64,000 nucleotides of DNA from Acidobacteriota bacterium (GTDB taxonomy: Bacteria; Acidobacteriota; Blastocatellia; Pyrinomonadales; Pyrinomonadaceae), in the NCBI GenBank assembly GCA_025463135.1, contig JAOAPY010000024.1, forward strand, positions 62,001 to 126,000. The letters run 5' to 3'. The translations under genes were made by a program, and so were the position numbers. Positions 42,524 to 51,878 of this stretch are shown here, piece after piece. The notes below the pieces were generated by a model that did not search any database, had not been told where the DNA came from, and saw nothing but the letters and a program-made list of their open reading frames with translations. The stretch's first letter is position 1. The number at the start of each line of letters is the position of its first letter.

Positions 42524-44167
42524 TCAACCGAACTTAGTCGAAAGCACAAACTGTCCCAGATGCGGCCCACTATAATTCAACGCCGTTCTTAACGAAAGTT
42601 CCAGCGCATCACGCGTATTCTCAGGCGTAATTACCGCGTCGACAAAACCGCGCGCCGCCGCATACTTTGCGTCAAGCTCCCGCTCGTACGTCTCTCGCAC
42701 TCGGTCCATTTCAGCTTTTAGTGCGTCGTCCGGACTTTCTGATCGCCGTTTTAATTTTTCCAGCTCAGTGCCAAAGGTTGCCTGCACTGCTGAGTCACCT
42801 TCCATCACGCCCATGCGACCCGTGGGCCAACTGTAAATAAAGTCGGGATCAAACCCCTGACCAGCCATCGCGTAGTAGCCGGCACCCGACGCGTGATTCA
42901 CGGTGAGCACAATCTTTGGCACCGCGGCCGTCGCCATCGCTTCAACAAAGCGAGCCCCGGCCCGAATGATGCCCGAGTGTTCAGCTTCGGCGCCGACCAT
43001 AAATCCTGATACGTCCTGAATGAACAGCAAGGGTATTTGATGCCGGTTGCACGTGTCGATGAAGTAAGCAACCTTCTCTGCCGATTCGGTATACACGATA
43101 CCGCCAAAGCGCGGTGGTCCTCCTCCGGGCGCGCGGGTCATGCCTCGATTATTCGCGATGACTCCCACCGGAATTCCGCGAATGCGAGCGCGTCCCGTGA
43201 TCATCTCTTTGGCATAGTCCGCCTGAAATTCGTCCAGATGGCCGGCGTCCAACAAACAATCAAGCAACTCTCGAACTTCGTAGGGCTGCCGATGATCTTC
43301 GGGAATGATGTCGTAGAGACTGTTCGCCGTTCGCGCGGCTTTAACGCCTTCCGAAATCGCCACGGCTGCCGGAGGTCGGGGCGGCAGCTCAGAGACGAAC
43401 TCCCTAATCTTCTCGAGACAGGCTGGGTCGTCTTTAACTCGATAGTGCGCAACACCGGAAAGCTCGTTATGCGCGCGCGCACCTCCCAGCGTTTCATTGT
43501 CGATGGTCTGTCCGGTCGCGCCCTTAACCAGGTTCGCGCCGCCGAGCCCCATGAACGACGTACCCTCAACCATGATAATGAAATCGGAGAGTGCCGGGAG
43601 ATACGCTCCGCCGGCAATACACGGGCCCATCACGGCTGATATCTGCGGCACCTTCAGATAGTGACGCATGATCGAGTTGTAATAGAAAATTCGCGAAGCG
43701 CCATACTGTCCTGGAAATACACCGCCCTGATAGGGAAGATTGACGCCGGCGGAATCGACCAGATAAATGATCGGAACGCGCGAGCGCATGGCGATCTCCT
43801 GGGCGCGCAGAATTTTCTTGATAGTTTCCGGCCACCAGGATCCCGCTTTGACGGTGGCATCGTTGGCGACGATGACGACTTCACGCCCGCTGACACTTCC
43901 GATGACAGTTACAACTCCCGCCGAGGGCGAACCACCGTCATATTGATCATAAGCAACGAGCAAGCCGATCTCCTGTGAGTAGGAATCTTTATCGAGCAGC
44001 AGGTCGATACGCTCTCGGGCGGTGAGCTTGCCCTGCTTGTGTTGCCGATCAATCTTGTCGGGCCCGCCGCCACGCCGCAGCTTTGCCTCGAGACGTTCGA
44101 GGTCGGCGGTCAATTCGCGGAGCCGTGTGCCCGATTCCTTGACTGATGGGGATGGAGATCTCTTCAT
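42524..44167 (-). CDS. acyl-CoA carboxylase beta (carboxyltransferase) subunit
   Basis: A 547-residue biotin-dependent carboxyltransferase. The N-terminal half has GKLTARERIDLLLD and GREVVIVANDATVKAGSW. The acyl-CoA loops are GGAYLPALSDFIIMV and GLGGANLVKGATGQ. The C-terminal half has TRAPGGGPPRFGGIVYTESA, FIQDVSGFMVGAEAE and SGAGYYAMAGQGFDPDFIYSWP (quoted in part). These favour the methylcrotonyl/geranyl-CoA carboxylase branch more than propionyl-CoA carboxylase. The biotin-carrying alpha subunit is not in the window. It is the first gene of the operon that continues to the hydratase. Confidence 0.92.
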   Translation of the reverse strand: MKRSPSPSVKESGTRLRELTADLERLEAKLRRGGGPDKIDRQHKQGKLTARERIDLLLDKDSYSQEIGLLVAYDQYDGGSPSAGVVTVIGSVSGREVVIVANDATVKAGSWWPETIKKILRAQEIAMRSRVPIIYLVDSAGVNLPYQGGVFPGQYGASRIFYYNSIMRHYLKVPQISAVMGPCIAGGAYLPALSDFIIMVEGTSFMGLGGANLVKGATGQTIDNETLGGARAHNELSGVAHYRVKDDPACLEKIREFVSELPPRPPAAVAISEGVKAARTANSLYDIIPEDHRQPYEVRELLDCLLDAGHLDEFQADYAKEMITGRARIRGIPVGVIANNRGMTRAPGGGPPRFGGIVYTESAEKVAYFIDTCNRHQIPLLFIQDVSGFMVGAEAEHSGIIRAGARFVEAMATAAVPKIVLTVNHASGAGYYAMAGQGFDPDFIYSWPTGRMGVMEGDSAVQATFGTELEKLKRRSESPDDALKAEMDRVRETYERELDAKYAAARGFVDAVITPENTRDALELSLRTALNYSGPHLGQFVLSTKFG

Positions 44168-44319
44168 GAATTAAGCCGGACAGCCGGCAACCGCCCAACG
44201 CATGTTTATTGTTTTGAACTCGTGTGTGATTTCAAAATATCATGGGCGGAAGGGTAAGACAATTAGCGTGGTCTCTTGGTGCGTGGTCAAGTGACAGTTC
44301 GAGCATCCCCGCGTAAAGA

Positions 44320-45633
44320 CTACTGCCAAAGTACTTTCGTCAGTTCCCGATCGCTAACTGTAGCCGGTATCCCCTCAACGATTAGCGCACGCTTACCGAT
44401 CAACTCCATCACTACTCCACCTTCATTGGTGGTCCATTGCCGGCGGCTGGCTGAGGAGGACTCTAATTCCTTAACCTGAGAGTTAGCATAGCGAAGCCTG
44501 GTACGTTTGATGTAAGCGTCAAAAAACTCCTGCGCGTCTTTCTCTGTGTCCCAGACGCTCATTTGCGTTAAGAAGACCTCACCAGGCTGAGTTCCTTCGT
44601 AGACCTCGTAACGATCGCCGGCCCAACCTGCCGCCGCCCGCTTCGATTCGGCCTCCGCATTCAGAAACTGATCCAGAATCAGGTAGTAACTCCACTCGCC
44701 GTTCACATCGTAATCAACCCGCTTCCATTTTGAGCCCAGCTCCGCGCGCACATCAGGAAGACTGACTTTGACCGGCGCCTCGTTCGCAAAGTATTTCTCC
44801 GGATGCAGAATTTGTTCTGAAGATTGCGGCAGCGCTGAGAACGCCTGTGACACCGCGGTCCAGCCACCCTTTTTGTACACGGCAGTGGCCCACTCCAGTC
44901 CCTCTTCATAAGGAAACACCAGCGACTCACGCAAAGATCGTGGAGCTTGTTTGTACTGTTCCGTGGGCATGGCGCTTGAGCCGAAGGCCCGCATGAACGC
45001 GAAAGCAATCATCGGGTTCCTGGCCATATAGACCTTCATCGCCAGCGTTGCATCGCCTTCGATCAGTGCATGGGCCGCCAACTCCGCGTCAGAATCTCCT
45101 TTGGGCCAGCGTTCAAAACGTCGCAGATTGAAATGCTGATCCTGCAAGGCATGGGTCAGTTCATGAGCCATGACCGGCTTCTGACCTTCGAGGTCGATCC
45201 AATCAGCGATAAAGAAATGCTGTTGTTTAGGATCAAAATAGCCGGCAACCTGTTCGGTTAGAAGCTTGATAAGAAAAGCCCGGTATTGAAAGTCGGGCGG
45301 CACCATGCCCAGTTTTTTCAGTGTCAGCTCAGTTGCATGCGTTTCGGCGGGAGTGGTTTCTTCATCCAGATTGCGAATCACCATGCGTTCAATTTCGGCG
45401 CGCGACTGGGCGCCGCTTTTGACGGGGCGCAGAATCGGCAGCTCTCTGATTTCGCTCGTCTCTTTCAAGACCGCGGCGGTCGTCGCCACGATGGCGGCAT
45501 TCTTGGCGTTCTCGGCTGCGACCACGGCCCCTTTCCGTTGCGACGCAGACGCTGGGTTGCCCGCTAAAATAGAGATCCCAAGCAGACTTAGAGTAGCGGA
45601 AAGGACCAGCAGGATTCGGATTCTCTTTGACAT
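44320..45633 (-). CDS. exported zincin-like metallopeptidase homologue
   Basis: A 437-residue protein. A signal peptide ends near NPASASQ (31). The zinc motif HELTH is at 157-161 in MAHELTHALQDQHF, and the likely third ligand Glu192 lies in LIEGDATLAM. After that come FPYEEGLEWATAVYKKGGW, typical of this uncharacterised family, and a C-terminal part with QFLNAEAESKRAAAGWAGDRYEVY. It is probably a periplasmic peptidase, or a proteolysis-deficient relative. No partner gene is adjacent. Confidence 0.82.
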   Translation of the reverse strand: MSKRIRILLVLSATLSLLGISILAGNPASASQRKGAVVAAENAKNAAIVATTAAVLKETSEIRELPILRPVKSGAQSRAEIERMVIRNLDEETTPAETHATELTLKKLGMVPPDFQYRAFLIKLLTEQVAGYFDPKQQHFFIADWIDLEGQKPVMAHELTHALQDQHFNLRRFERWPKGDSDAELAAHALIEGDATLAMKVYMARNPMIAFAFMRAFGSSAMPTEQYKQAPRSLRESLVFPYEEGLEWATAVYKKGGWTAVSQAFSALPQSSEQILHPEKYFANEAPVKVSLPDVRAELGSKWKRVDYDVNGEWSYYLILDQFLNAEAESKRAAAGWAGDRYEVYEGTQPGEVFLTQMSVWDTEKDAQEFFDAYIKRTRLRYANSQVKELESSSASRRQWTTNEGGVVMELIGKRALIVEGIPATVSDRELTKVLWQ

Positions 45634-45731
45634 CTTCGACCCTCCGCTCTTATATTCCGCTACGTTGCTGAGTTAGTTTAGTCAGGCTAATTAATTCTCT
45701 GTCGGACAGAGTGTGGGAGGCATTTACTCAA

Positions 45732-46226
45732 ATGACAAGTCCGGCCCAACAAGATCCGCCGATCGATGACTGGCACGAGACCCTGATTCGGGTACGTTAT
45801 TCTGAGACGGACAAGATGGGCATAGTCTATTATGCCAACTACCTAATCTGGTTCGAGATTGGCCGGACCGAGTACTGCCGCGTGCGCGGCTTTTCTTATA
45901 AAGATATGGAAGCGAATGACGATGCCTTTCTGGTGGTTGCCGAAAGTTATTGCCGCTACAAAGCTCCCGCTTATTACGATGACGAGTTGTTGATCCGGAC
46001 CCACATCACCGAGATGCGACGACGCTCGCTGCGATTTGGTTATGAAATCGTCAGAGATGCAGATGGTCAGATCATCGCCGAAGGAGAAACCGGGCATGTA
46101 GTTACCGATGGCGACGGACGCGTTCGCTCCTTCCCGGAAGGCTATTCGCAACGCTTGCTGGCCCCACCGATAGTTAAAACTACGACGACCTCCAATCTGG
46201 TCCCCGACGGCGAGGGGCCGAATTAA
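45732..46226 (+). CDS. acyl-CoA thioesterase, 4HBT hot-dog family (YbgC/FadM-like)
   Basis: A 164-residue hot-dog-fold protein from ATG 45732, with GGGAGG about 9 bases upstream; the in-frame GTG at 45711 is an unlikely alternative. Motifs are VRYSETDKMGIVYYANYLIWFEIGR (split; the Asp of ETDKMGI is catalytic in the 4HBT family), GRTEYCR, and the RRRSLRFGYEI strand. It hydrolyses acyl-CoA thioesters. Position between two unlinked genes suggests an independent unit. Confidence 0.92.
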   Translation: MTSPAQQDPPIDDWHETLIRVRYSETDKMGIVYYANYLIWFEIGRTEYCRVRGFSYKDMEANDDAFLVVAESYCRYKAPAYYDDELLIRTHITEMRRRSLRFGYEIVRDADGQIIAEGETGHVVTDGDGRVRSFPEGYSQRLLAPPIVKTTTTSNLVPDGEGPN

Positions 46227-46308
46227 TAGGCCAGTACAACAGGCAGCCAGTCTGTTGCTCTTCCGTTAAGATTCGAGTAAACAAACGCCGCGGGCAGCCT
46301 GCAGTAGC
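46227..46308. repeat. CAGGCAGCC-type palindrome cluster
   Basis: CAACAGGCAGCCAGTCTGTTG (about 46233-46253) and GGGCAGCCTGCAGTAGCTC (about 46291-46309) fill the 82-base gap between the convergent thioesterase and YmdB genes. Confidence 0.6.
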
Positions 46309-47091
46309 TCAGGACTCATGACTTAAATTCAGCCGCTGAATCTCACGGGCACGCCCCGTAACCTCATCAATGTTTATCACCACCGCGCAAATTCTTGCCT
46401 CGCCACTGGCGTGTTCGGCGCGCCGAAACGTAACCGAGGTGAAACGTTTGATGACATCAGCCGCGTTCATGCCTATCACCCCCGCATAGCTGCCAGTCAT
46501 GCCGATGTCGGTCAGATAAGCAGTGCCGTTGGGTAAGATGGTCTCGTCGGCCGTCTGCACATGGGTGTGCGTCCCCACGACCGCTGAAACGCGGCCATCG
46601 AGATATCTTCCCATCGCAACTTTCTCCGATGTAGCCTCAGCATGTATGTCGACAATGCGCACTCTCACTTCAGAGGGCACCGACTGGAGCACCTGGTCGG
46701 CGGTGCGAAAAGGATCATCGGAAGGCGGCATAAAAACCCTTCCCATTACATTTAGAACGGCGACGTCGATGCCCTTGACCTGTCCAACCCACAAGCCACT
46801 CCCCGGTGTATTGGGAGGGTAATTAGCCGGCCGCAGCAAACGCGGTTGCTTTTCGATGTAGTCGATGGCTTCACGCTTATCAAAAATATGATTGCCTGAC
46901 GTCATTACATCGATACCCGCAGCGAACAGTTGTTCGCCCAGTGACGGTGTGATAGAGAAACCGCCGGCCAGGTTTTCGGCGTTCATGATGGCGAGATCGA
47001 TACCGTGCTGCTCACGCAGATCCTGGAGCCGCTCAAGCACCGCCAGCCGGCCGGGCTTGGCCACTACATCTCCGATAACGAGTACTTTCAT
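46309..47091 (-). CDS. ymdB: YmdB-family metallophosphoesterase (TIGR00282)
   Basis: A 260-residue metallophosphoesterase. Asp8 in VIGDVVAKPGR, Glu39-Asn40 in NAENLAGG, and Asn67-His68 in SGNHIF are family positions. The distal ligand cluster GTHTHVQTADE lies near 174-184. YmdB hydrolyses 2',3'-cyclic nucleotides and influences RNA turnover and biofilm choice in Bacillus. Length and motif order match closely. The upstream 477-base gap is repeat-filled. Confidence 0.93.
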   Translation of the reverse strand: MKVLVIGDVVAKPGRLAVLERLQDLREQHGIDLAIMNAENLAGGFSITPSLGEQLFAAGIDVMTSGNHIFDKREAIDYIEKQPRLLRPANYPPNTPGSGLWVGQVKGIDVAVLNVMGRVFMPPSDDPFRTADQVLQSVPSEVRVRIVDIHAEATSEKVAMGRYLDGRVSAVVGTHTHVQTADETILPNGTAYLTDIGMTGSYAGVIGMNAADVIKRFTSVTFRRAEHASGEARICAVVINIDEVTGRAREIQRLNLSHES

Positions 47092-47100
47092 AACAAAATA

Positions 47101-47170
47101 GTAAACCGCGGACTGTTAACCGTGAATAGTAACATGGGTCCTGTTCACGATTGACGGTTCACGGTTTAGG
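47101..47170. repeat. inverted repeat with GGTTCAC/ACCGTGA heptamer character
   Basis: Left arm begins TAAACCGCGGACTG and right arm ends ACGGTTCACGGTTTA. They pair imperfectly over about 25 bases just upstream of the ymdB start codon. Confidence 0.65.
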
Positions 47171-47431
47171 AAAGGTTGGCAGGAGGAAAATCCGCGAGGT
47201 CGTTCCGAAGCCGAGATTGAACCTGCTTAGCAGGTGGGTGACCTGTGTCTACCGCAGCCTCTGGCAATTCTTAACAATGAAGAACTGCACTGGCAGATGC
47301 GGCTTCGGTCTCCCTTTTCTTCGGCGTTGGCTCAATCATCGTAACTCGGTGACGAGCCCTGCAGATATTTCCCTCCGCCGGAATGGATACTAGCATATGC
47401 GAGTACTCTGGTGAAGCGACTTGTTTTAGGG

Positions 47432-47508
47432 ATTCTCAGATCTCAGATCTCAGATCTCAGATCTCAAATCTCAGATCTCAGATCTCAGATCTCTGATCTC
47501 TGATCTCG
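47432..47508. repeat. 7-bp tandem repeat, AGATCTC type (second array)
   Basis: About eleven heptamers ATCTCAG with two variant units (AATCTC, CTGATCT). It lies 61 bases downstream of the zapA stop. The same heptamer array is present at 2442-2495, 45 kb away. Confidence 0.93.
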
Positions 47509-47568
47509 TTGGAAATCCTGAGAGATTCTATTTGTCAGGAAAAACAAGGAAGAAAGCCGCAGAGGTGA

Positions 47569-47940
47569 CTAGCTAAACGAAATGTTACCCGAATTGCCCT
47601 TTTCCTGTTCCAGGCTTGACCGCACCTTGAGCAACCGATCAAGCATTTCCGCACACTCACCGCTGCGCGCGGCCAGTTGGGAATCCGCTTGCTCATGAAG
47701 GTGCTTCAACCGATGCAGTTCGTCGGCAATGTGCAGGGCCGCGAGGATTGCTACTTTCAGCGAGTCGACCGTGAGGGTCCCTGACGAAATTTCGCGCATG
47801 CGGCCGTCGACAAACTCGGCCAGTTGAATAATGTATTCAGTGTCGCCGTCAGAGCGAATGTTGTAGGTCTGATTATAAATCTCGACCCGCACTGTGGGGG
47901 TGGCTGTGGGTGCTTCCATTCCGGTCTTACTCAGATTCAT
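47569..47940 (-). CDS. zapA: cell division protein ZapA
   Basis: A 123-residue protein from ATG 47940; a TTG four codons upstream is an alternative but falls in a repeat. TVRVEIYNQTYNIRSDGDTEYIIQLAEFVDGRMREI (split in family pattern) is the ZapA core, followed by a long helical coiled coil LHIADELHRLKHLHEQAD. ZapA bundles FtsZ filaments at the division ring. It lies at the end of the translation block, next to a ZapB-like gene. The upstream repeat element may influence its start. Confidence 0.85.
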   Translation of the reverse strand: MNLSKTGMEAPTATPTVRVEIYNQTYNIRSDGDTEYIIQLAEFVDGRMREISSGTLTVDSLKVAILAALHIADELHRLKHLHEQADSQLAARSGECAEMLDRLLKVRSSLEQEKGNSGNISFS

Positions 47941-47944
47941 CTTG

Positions 47945-48004
47945 TAACGCAAACTGTAAGGCCACCCCAGTCGAGCTGCGCCGCCGGGGACCCCGGGTTT
48001 GCGT
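47945..48004 (+). repeat. inverted-end element copy 1 (ACGCAAACT ... GGGTTTGCGT)
   Basis: About 60 bases beginning TAACGCAAACTGTAAGGCCA and ending GGGTTTGCGT, with terminal inverted repeats of about 9 bases. The interior shares CCACCCCAG and GGGGACCCCG with a longer copy at 52681-52779. It lies between zapA and the ZapB-like gene. Confidence 0.8.
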
Positions 48005-48042
48005 GGTGGCGATGGCTTTCAACGTGCAAACTCTGGATCGCC

Positions 48043-48321
48043 TTATCTTAGCTCTTCCGCCATTTCCGGATCGACAGCCGCTACAGCATCGAGCATGGCT
48101 TCGACCTTCATGCGGATCATGTCGCGTTCGGCGAGCAGCTTTTCGACCTGCGTTTCCAGGCGCTCCTTTTCGTTCAGCACGTTGCCTATGTCGCGTCGCA
48201 TCAGCGACAGTTCTTTTTGCAGTCCCTCGTTTTCCTGCCTGAGCGACTTGGTTAATTCGATGGTGCGATAGATCTTGTCCTCAAGATGCGAGAATTTTTC
48301 CAATCCAGATAAACCAACCAT
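48043..48321 (-). CDS. ZapB-like coiled-coil protein
   Basis: A 92-residue protein that is coiled coil over nearly all its length: LEKFSHLEDKIYRTIELTKSL then LRQENEGLQKELSLMRRDIGN and LNEKERLETQVEKLLAERD. No membrane span. GGGGAGAG precedes the ATG. It resembles ZapB-type FtsZ-ring cross-linkers, and its neighbour is zapA. Coiled coils alone are not family-specific, so the name is context-based. Confidence 0.75.
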   Translation of the reverse strand: MVGLSGLEKFSHLEDKIYRTIELTKSLRQENEGLQKELSLMRRDIGNVLNEKERLETQVEKLLAERDMIRMKVEAMLDAVAAVDPEMAEELR

Positions 48322-48439
48322 CTCTTCTCTCCCCGGACAAAAACAAGCAACTTGTTGAAGCCGTCAGATTATGCGACTTCGCGCCCGCAAGCGCAAGACT
48401 CATTTGCCAAACACACCCGATTTATTTTTCGATCAGTTT

Positions 48440-50548
48440 CTAATGAAGCTCGGCGTTAAACTTTTGCGCCAACTTGGCGACGAGGGATCTATGCCGCTCT
48501 TCTACTTCATCGTCGCGCAGTGTGCGCTCATCTGAACGATATTCAAATCGCAAAGTGATCGATCGCTTGTCCTCAGGAATGTTTGCTCCTTCATAGACAC
48601 CGACAAGTTGAACCTTGCGACACTCTGCTTCCTTATCGTCCAACACCGCTTGCAGGAGATCGGCGAACGCAACATCTCTGCTTACCAGGAAAGTGACATC
48701 GCGACTAACCCCCGGGTAACGCGCCAACGGCCGATAAAGGACTGGACGCTCTGCCGAAGCAAGGAAGGCAGTCAAATCCAATTCGCCGACGTAAACAGCC
48801 TGGCGAAATTTGTAAGAGGCGGCAACAGATTCGGAAAGACGTCCCAAGCTGCCAATCACTTCTCCGTGGAGTTTAATCGCGGCCGTTTGGCCTTCGCGCA
48901 AATGCCTGGCGGAGACTTTCTCGAACTGCAGCGGTCCGAACCTCGTGGCGTCGACAGCGGCTTCCAAAGCACCCTTCGCATCATAGAAATCGATTTCACG
49001 CGAGGCCTGGGCCCGGCCTGCTTCCTGCACTCCTCCACTCGCAATAAAGGCCAGCGCCTCGCACTCATGCGGCAATTCAGCACTTTGTTCCGCCGCAAAA
49101 ATACGCCCGATTTCGAATAAACTTACGTCTCTTTCACCGTGATTCAAATTATGGCGCAGCGAACTCAACAAACCCGGGACGAGGCTGGGACGCATGCGTA
49201 CAGCATTCTCGACAATCGGATTCCGCAAAGTAACGAGAAGCTCCTTCGATTTCCTACCACGCAATCGCGTCGCCGCCAATTGTGCCCCCAAATTCGGCAG
49301 CAGCTCAATCTGATCGTCAGTCGCAGTATCGATAAAGCTGAAGTTAATTGCCTCGTCATAACCACTGGCCAAAAACGAGCGGCGCAACGCGCGTCTCGTC
49401 AACTCTTGCGGTTGGTACTCGCCGGCAGCGTGGGCCGCGGGCAGTTCCGAGCCAATCCGGTCATAACCGCTATGACGGGCGATCTCTTCAATAAGATCTT
49501 CTTCGCGCTCGACATCGATGCGCCAGGTGGGAACAATGAACGTCAACGAGCCTTCATTAGACTCAGCCTCATTCGCTATTACAAATCCAAGGCCTTTGAG
49601 AATTCTAAGCATCTCAGGCACGGCCACACGCAGCGAAGTCAGCTCCTCAACTCGCGCGAAGTGAAACTCAATACGCCGTTCGGGCGGAAGATCACCGACG
49701 ACGTCGATGACGTTCTCAGTAGCCACGCCGCCGGCAATTTCACAGATCAGTTCAATACATCTTTGCTGCGCCCGAATCACTCCGCCATAGTCGGCGCCGC
49801 GTTCGAAACGTCTCGAGGCCTCGGTGTCCATGCCCAGGGCCCTGGCAGTTTGGCGAACGGAATCAGGATTGAAGTAGGCGCTCTCTATCAACACATCGGT
49901 CGTCTGACTCGAGATCTCGGAATCTTCGCCACCCATGATCCCAGCCAGAGCTACCGGGCGCTGGGCGTCGGCGATCACCAGCATGCCCGCTTCCAACTTT
50001 CTCTCTACGCCATCCAGCGTCTTGAGCGTTTCTTCACTTGCGGCGCGGCGTACGATTATTCTTTCTTCGTTCAACCGCGCAAGATCGAAAGCGTGCAGTG
50101 GCTGTCCGAGCTCGTGCAAGACGTAATTGGTGATGTCGGCAACATTGTTGATAGGACGTTGACCGATGGCCTCGAGCCGCATTGTCAGCCATTCAGGTGA
50201 TGGCGCGATCTTTACTCCGCGCACGATACGCGCTGCGTAACGAGGACAAAGATGCGGGTCAAGAATCGCGATGGAGGTCAGATCTTCAGTTCGTCCTGCA
50301 ACCGTGGGAGGTTTCGATAGCGGGAACGTCACCTGTCCGGATTCAATTACCGCTACTTCGCGGGCTATGCCGATATGCGAGAGACAATCGGGACGATTGG
50401 AAGGTACCTCAACATCGATAATACTATCGCTGCCCTTATCCTCAACCGCATCGATCGCCAGCCCAACCATAGTTAGGGACTCGCGCAACTCGGCCGGCGT
50501 GAGAATCGTGCCGGTCAGCTCGTATAGCCAGTTGTAGGAAATGTACAT
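48440..50548 (-). CDS. pheT: phenylalanyl-tRNA synthetase beta subunit lacking the N-terminal tRNA-binding domain
   Basis: A 702-residue PheT; bacterial PheT is usually near 790-800. The first ~40 residues (MYISYNWLYELTG) run directly into DSIIDVEVPSNRPDCLSHIGIARE. They skip the ~110-residue OB-fold tRNA-binding region found in E. coli PheT. The rest is full: the B3/B4 editing domain near residues 150-330 (HELGQPLHAFDL), the B5 domain and the C-terminal anticodon-binding RNP domain with RYPGVSRDVTFLVS. It charges tRNA-Phe as an alpha2beta2 complex with PheS. Confidence 0.9.
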   Translation of the reverse strand: MYISYNWLYELTGTILTPAELRESLTMVGLAIDAVEDKGSDSIIDVEVPSNRPDCLSHIGIAREVAVIESGQVTFPLSKPPTVAGRTEDLTSIAILDPHLCPRYAARIVRGVKIAPSPEWLTMRLEAIGQRPINNVADITNYVLHELGQPLHAFDLARLNEERIIVRRAASEETLKTLDGVERKLEAGMLVIADAQRPVALAGIMGGEDSEISSQTTDVLIESAYFNPDSVRQTARALGMDTEASRRFERGADYGGVIRAQQRCIELICEIAGGVATENVIDVVGDLPPERRIEFHFARVEELTSLRVAVPEMLRILKGLGFVIANEAESNEGSLTFIVPTWRIDVEREEDLIEEIARHSGYDRIGSELPAAHAAGEYQPQELTRRALRRSFLASGYDEAINFSFIDTATDDQIELLPNLGAQLAATRLRGRKSKELLVTLRNPIVENAVRMRPSLVPGLLSSLRHNLNHGERDVSLFEIGRIFAAEQSAELPHECEALAFIASGGVQEAGRAQASREIDFYDAKGALEAAVDATRFGPLQFEKVSARHLREGQTAAIKLHGEVIGSLGRLSESVAASYKFRQAVYVGELDLTAFLASAERPVLYRPLARYPGVSRDVTFLVSRDVAFADLLQAVLDDKEAECRKVQLVGVYEGANIPEDKRSITLRFEYRSDERTLRDDEVEERHRSLVAKLAQKFNAELH

Positions 50549-50561
50549 GATCCGAAAAGAT

Positions 50562-50707
50562 GGTCTTTGGTTTTTGGTCTTTGGTTTCAGATTTCAGGTT
50601 TCGAGTTTCAGATCAGTTACCGCTGCCGTGGCATTTGGAAGTCAACGTTACTAGGCCCAACCACCAAAGACCAAAAACCAAAGCCCAAAGCCCAAAGACG
50701 AAAGCCC
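50562..50707. repeat. facing heptamer-repeat arms between pheS and pheT
   Basis: Left arm (50562-50613) has TTTGGTC then TTTCAGG/TTTCGAG heptamers. Right arm (50656-50707) has CCAAAGA, CCAAAAA and CCCAAAG heptamers complementary to the left. The arms can pair across a ~43-base loop in the leader of pheT. Confidence 0.9.
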
Positions 50708-50714
50708 TTCTTTT

Positions 50715-51821
50715 TTACTCAAACTGTTCCAGAAATCGCAAATCGTTTTCGAATAACAACCGAATATCATCAAGCGAATACATCAACCCGCACATGCGAT
50801 CGATACCAAAGCCAAAGGCAAAGCCGGAGAATTCATTCGGATCGACACCCGCGGCGAGTAATACATTGGGATGCACCATGCCGGATCCACCCAACTCAAT
50901 CCAACCTGAGTTCTTGCAAATCCGACACCCCGATCCCCCACACTTAAAACAACTAAAATCAAACTCCGCGCTGGGCTCGGTAAAGGGAAAGTAAGAAGGA
51001 CGAAAACGCGTGACTGTGTTGGGTCCAAACATCCGGCGAAGAAATTCGGCCACCGTGCCCTTCAAATGCGCCATCGAGATACCACGATCTACACACAACC
51101 CTTCGACTTGAAAAAACATTGGGTTATGCGTCGGATCGGGAGTGTCCCGACGAAAGACTCGACCGGGAGCAATCATGCGCACGGGCGCGCCGCGCCGCTG
51201 CATCGCATGAATCTGCACGGTCGACGTCTGCGAGCGCAGGGCAAATCCGTCCGTGGTGTAAAAGGTGTCCTGCGGCGCGCGGGCAGGATGACTTTGCGGA
51301 ATATTCAAAGCATCGAAGTTGTAGAAGTCGGTTTCGATTTCCCGACCGTCCTCGATGGCATACCCGAGGGTGACAAAGATGTCTTCGATTCGCTCTCGCA
51401 CAAGTGTGATCGGGTGAAGATGCCCGCGCCGTGGGTGACGACCGGGTATGGTGACATCAATACTTTCGCGCTGAGTGCGCGCGCTCTCAACCAGTCGATT
51501 CAGAGTCTGTTCGGCCTGTTCGATCTTTTGGCTAAGGTTGGATTCAATCTGCTGGACCAGTTGCCCAAATGCCGCGCGCTCGTCCGGACTGACTCGGCCA
51601 ATTGCCTTCTTACAGGCGGCGAGTGCGCTCTTCTTTCCGAAGTGTCTGGTGCGAACCTCAGCCAGGGCGCGCTGTTCGGACTCGCCTTCGCGCAGACTTA
51701 AAGACGTCTCCGCGACAGCGTCACCGGTAAAGCGTACAAAGCGCTCGAACTCCTGCTCGAACGCTTTGCCTGCCGCTTCAACCTGGAGTTTTGGATCTTC
51801 CTGGCTCTGACCTTCGGCCAT
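50715..51821 (-). CDS. pheS: phenylalanyl-tRNA synthetase alpha subunit
   Basis: A 368-residue class II synthetase subunit from ATG 51821 (GTG 51824 just before). The N-terminal helical arm (10-110) binds tRNA. The catalytic core shows motif 2 and 3 residues in [17 protein letters not shown]-like ([22 protein letters not shown], split) and [16 protein letters not shown] Cys cluster C-x-x-C-x-x-x-x-C-x-x-C ([12 protein letters not shown], about 294-305) makes a probable zinc site near the C-terminus. PheS and PheT are separated by a heptamer hairpin. Confidence 0.95.
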   Translation of the reverse strand: MAEGQSQEDPKLQVEAAGKAFEQEFERFVRFTGDAVAETSLSLREGESEQRALAEVRTRHFGKKSALAACKKAIGRVSPDERAAFGQLVQQIESNLSQKIEQAEQTLNRLVESARTQRESIDVTIPGRHPRRGHLHPITLVRERIEDIFVTLGYAIEDGREIETDFYNFDALNIPQSHPARAPQDTFYTTDGFALRSQTSTVQIHAMQRRGAPVRMIAPGRVFRRDTPDPTHNPMFFQVEGLCVDRGISMAHLKGTVAEFLRRMFGPNTVTRFRPSYFPFTEPSAEFDFSCFKCGGSGCRICKNSGWIELGGSGMVHPNVLLAAGVDPNEFSGFAFGFGIDRMCGLMYSLDDIRLLFENDLRFLEQFE

Positions 51822-51878
51822 CACGACGATTACACCTGCGAGCCGGGCCCGCTTTCAGACGACAATGGAGCTCGACAG

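Larger units (their letters stand above)
47092..47568. other. 477-base gap with repeats, no gene supported
   Basis: A hairpin region at 47101-47170 has arms about 25 bases long (TAAACCG...CGTGAA type) that include ACCGTGA heptamers. The AGATCTC heptamer array follows at 47432-47508. A plus-strand frame at 47151-47393 lacks a ribosome site and was not called. Confidence 0.6.

Noticed and set aside
47945-48042. 6S RNA between zapA and the ZapB-like gene
   Set aside because: 6S RNA sits near zapA in many bacteria, and this gap folds well, but the same sequence is repeated at 52.7 kb with inverted ends, so it is an interspersed element.
49139-50200. 353-codon plus-strand frame opposite pheT
   Set aside because: Shadow of pheT in a GC-rich codon context; no motif or ribosome site.
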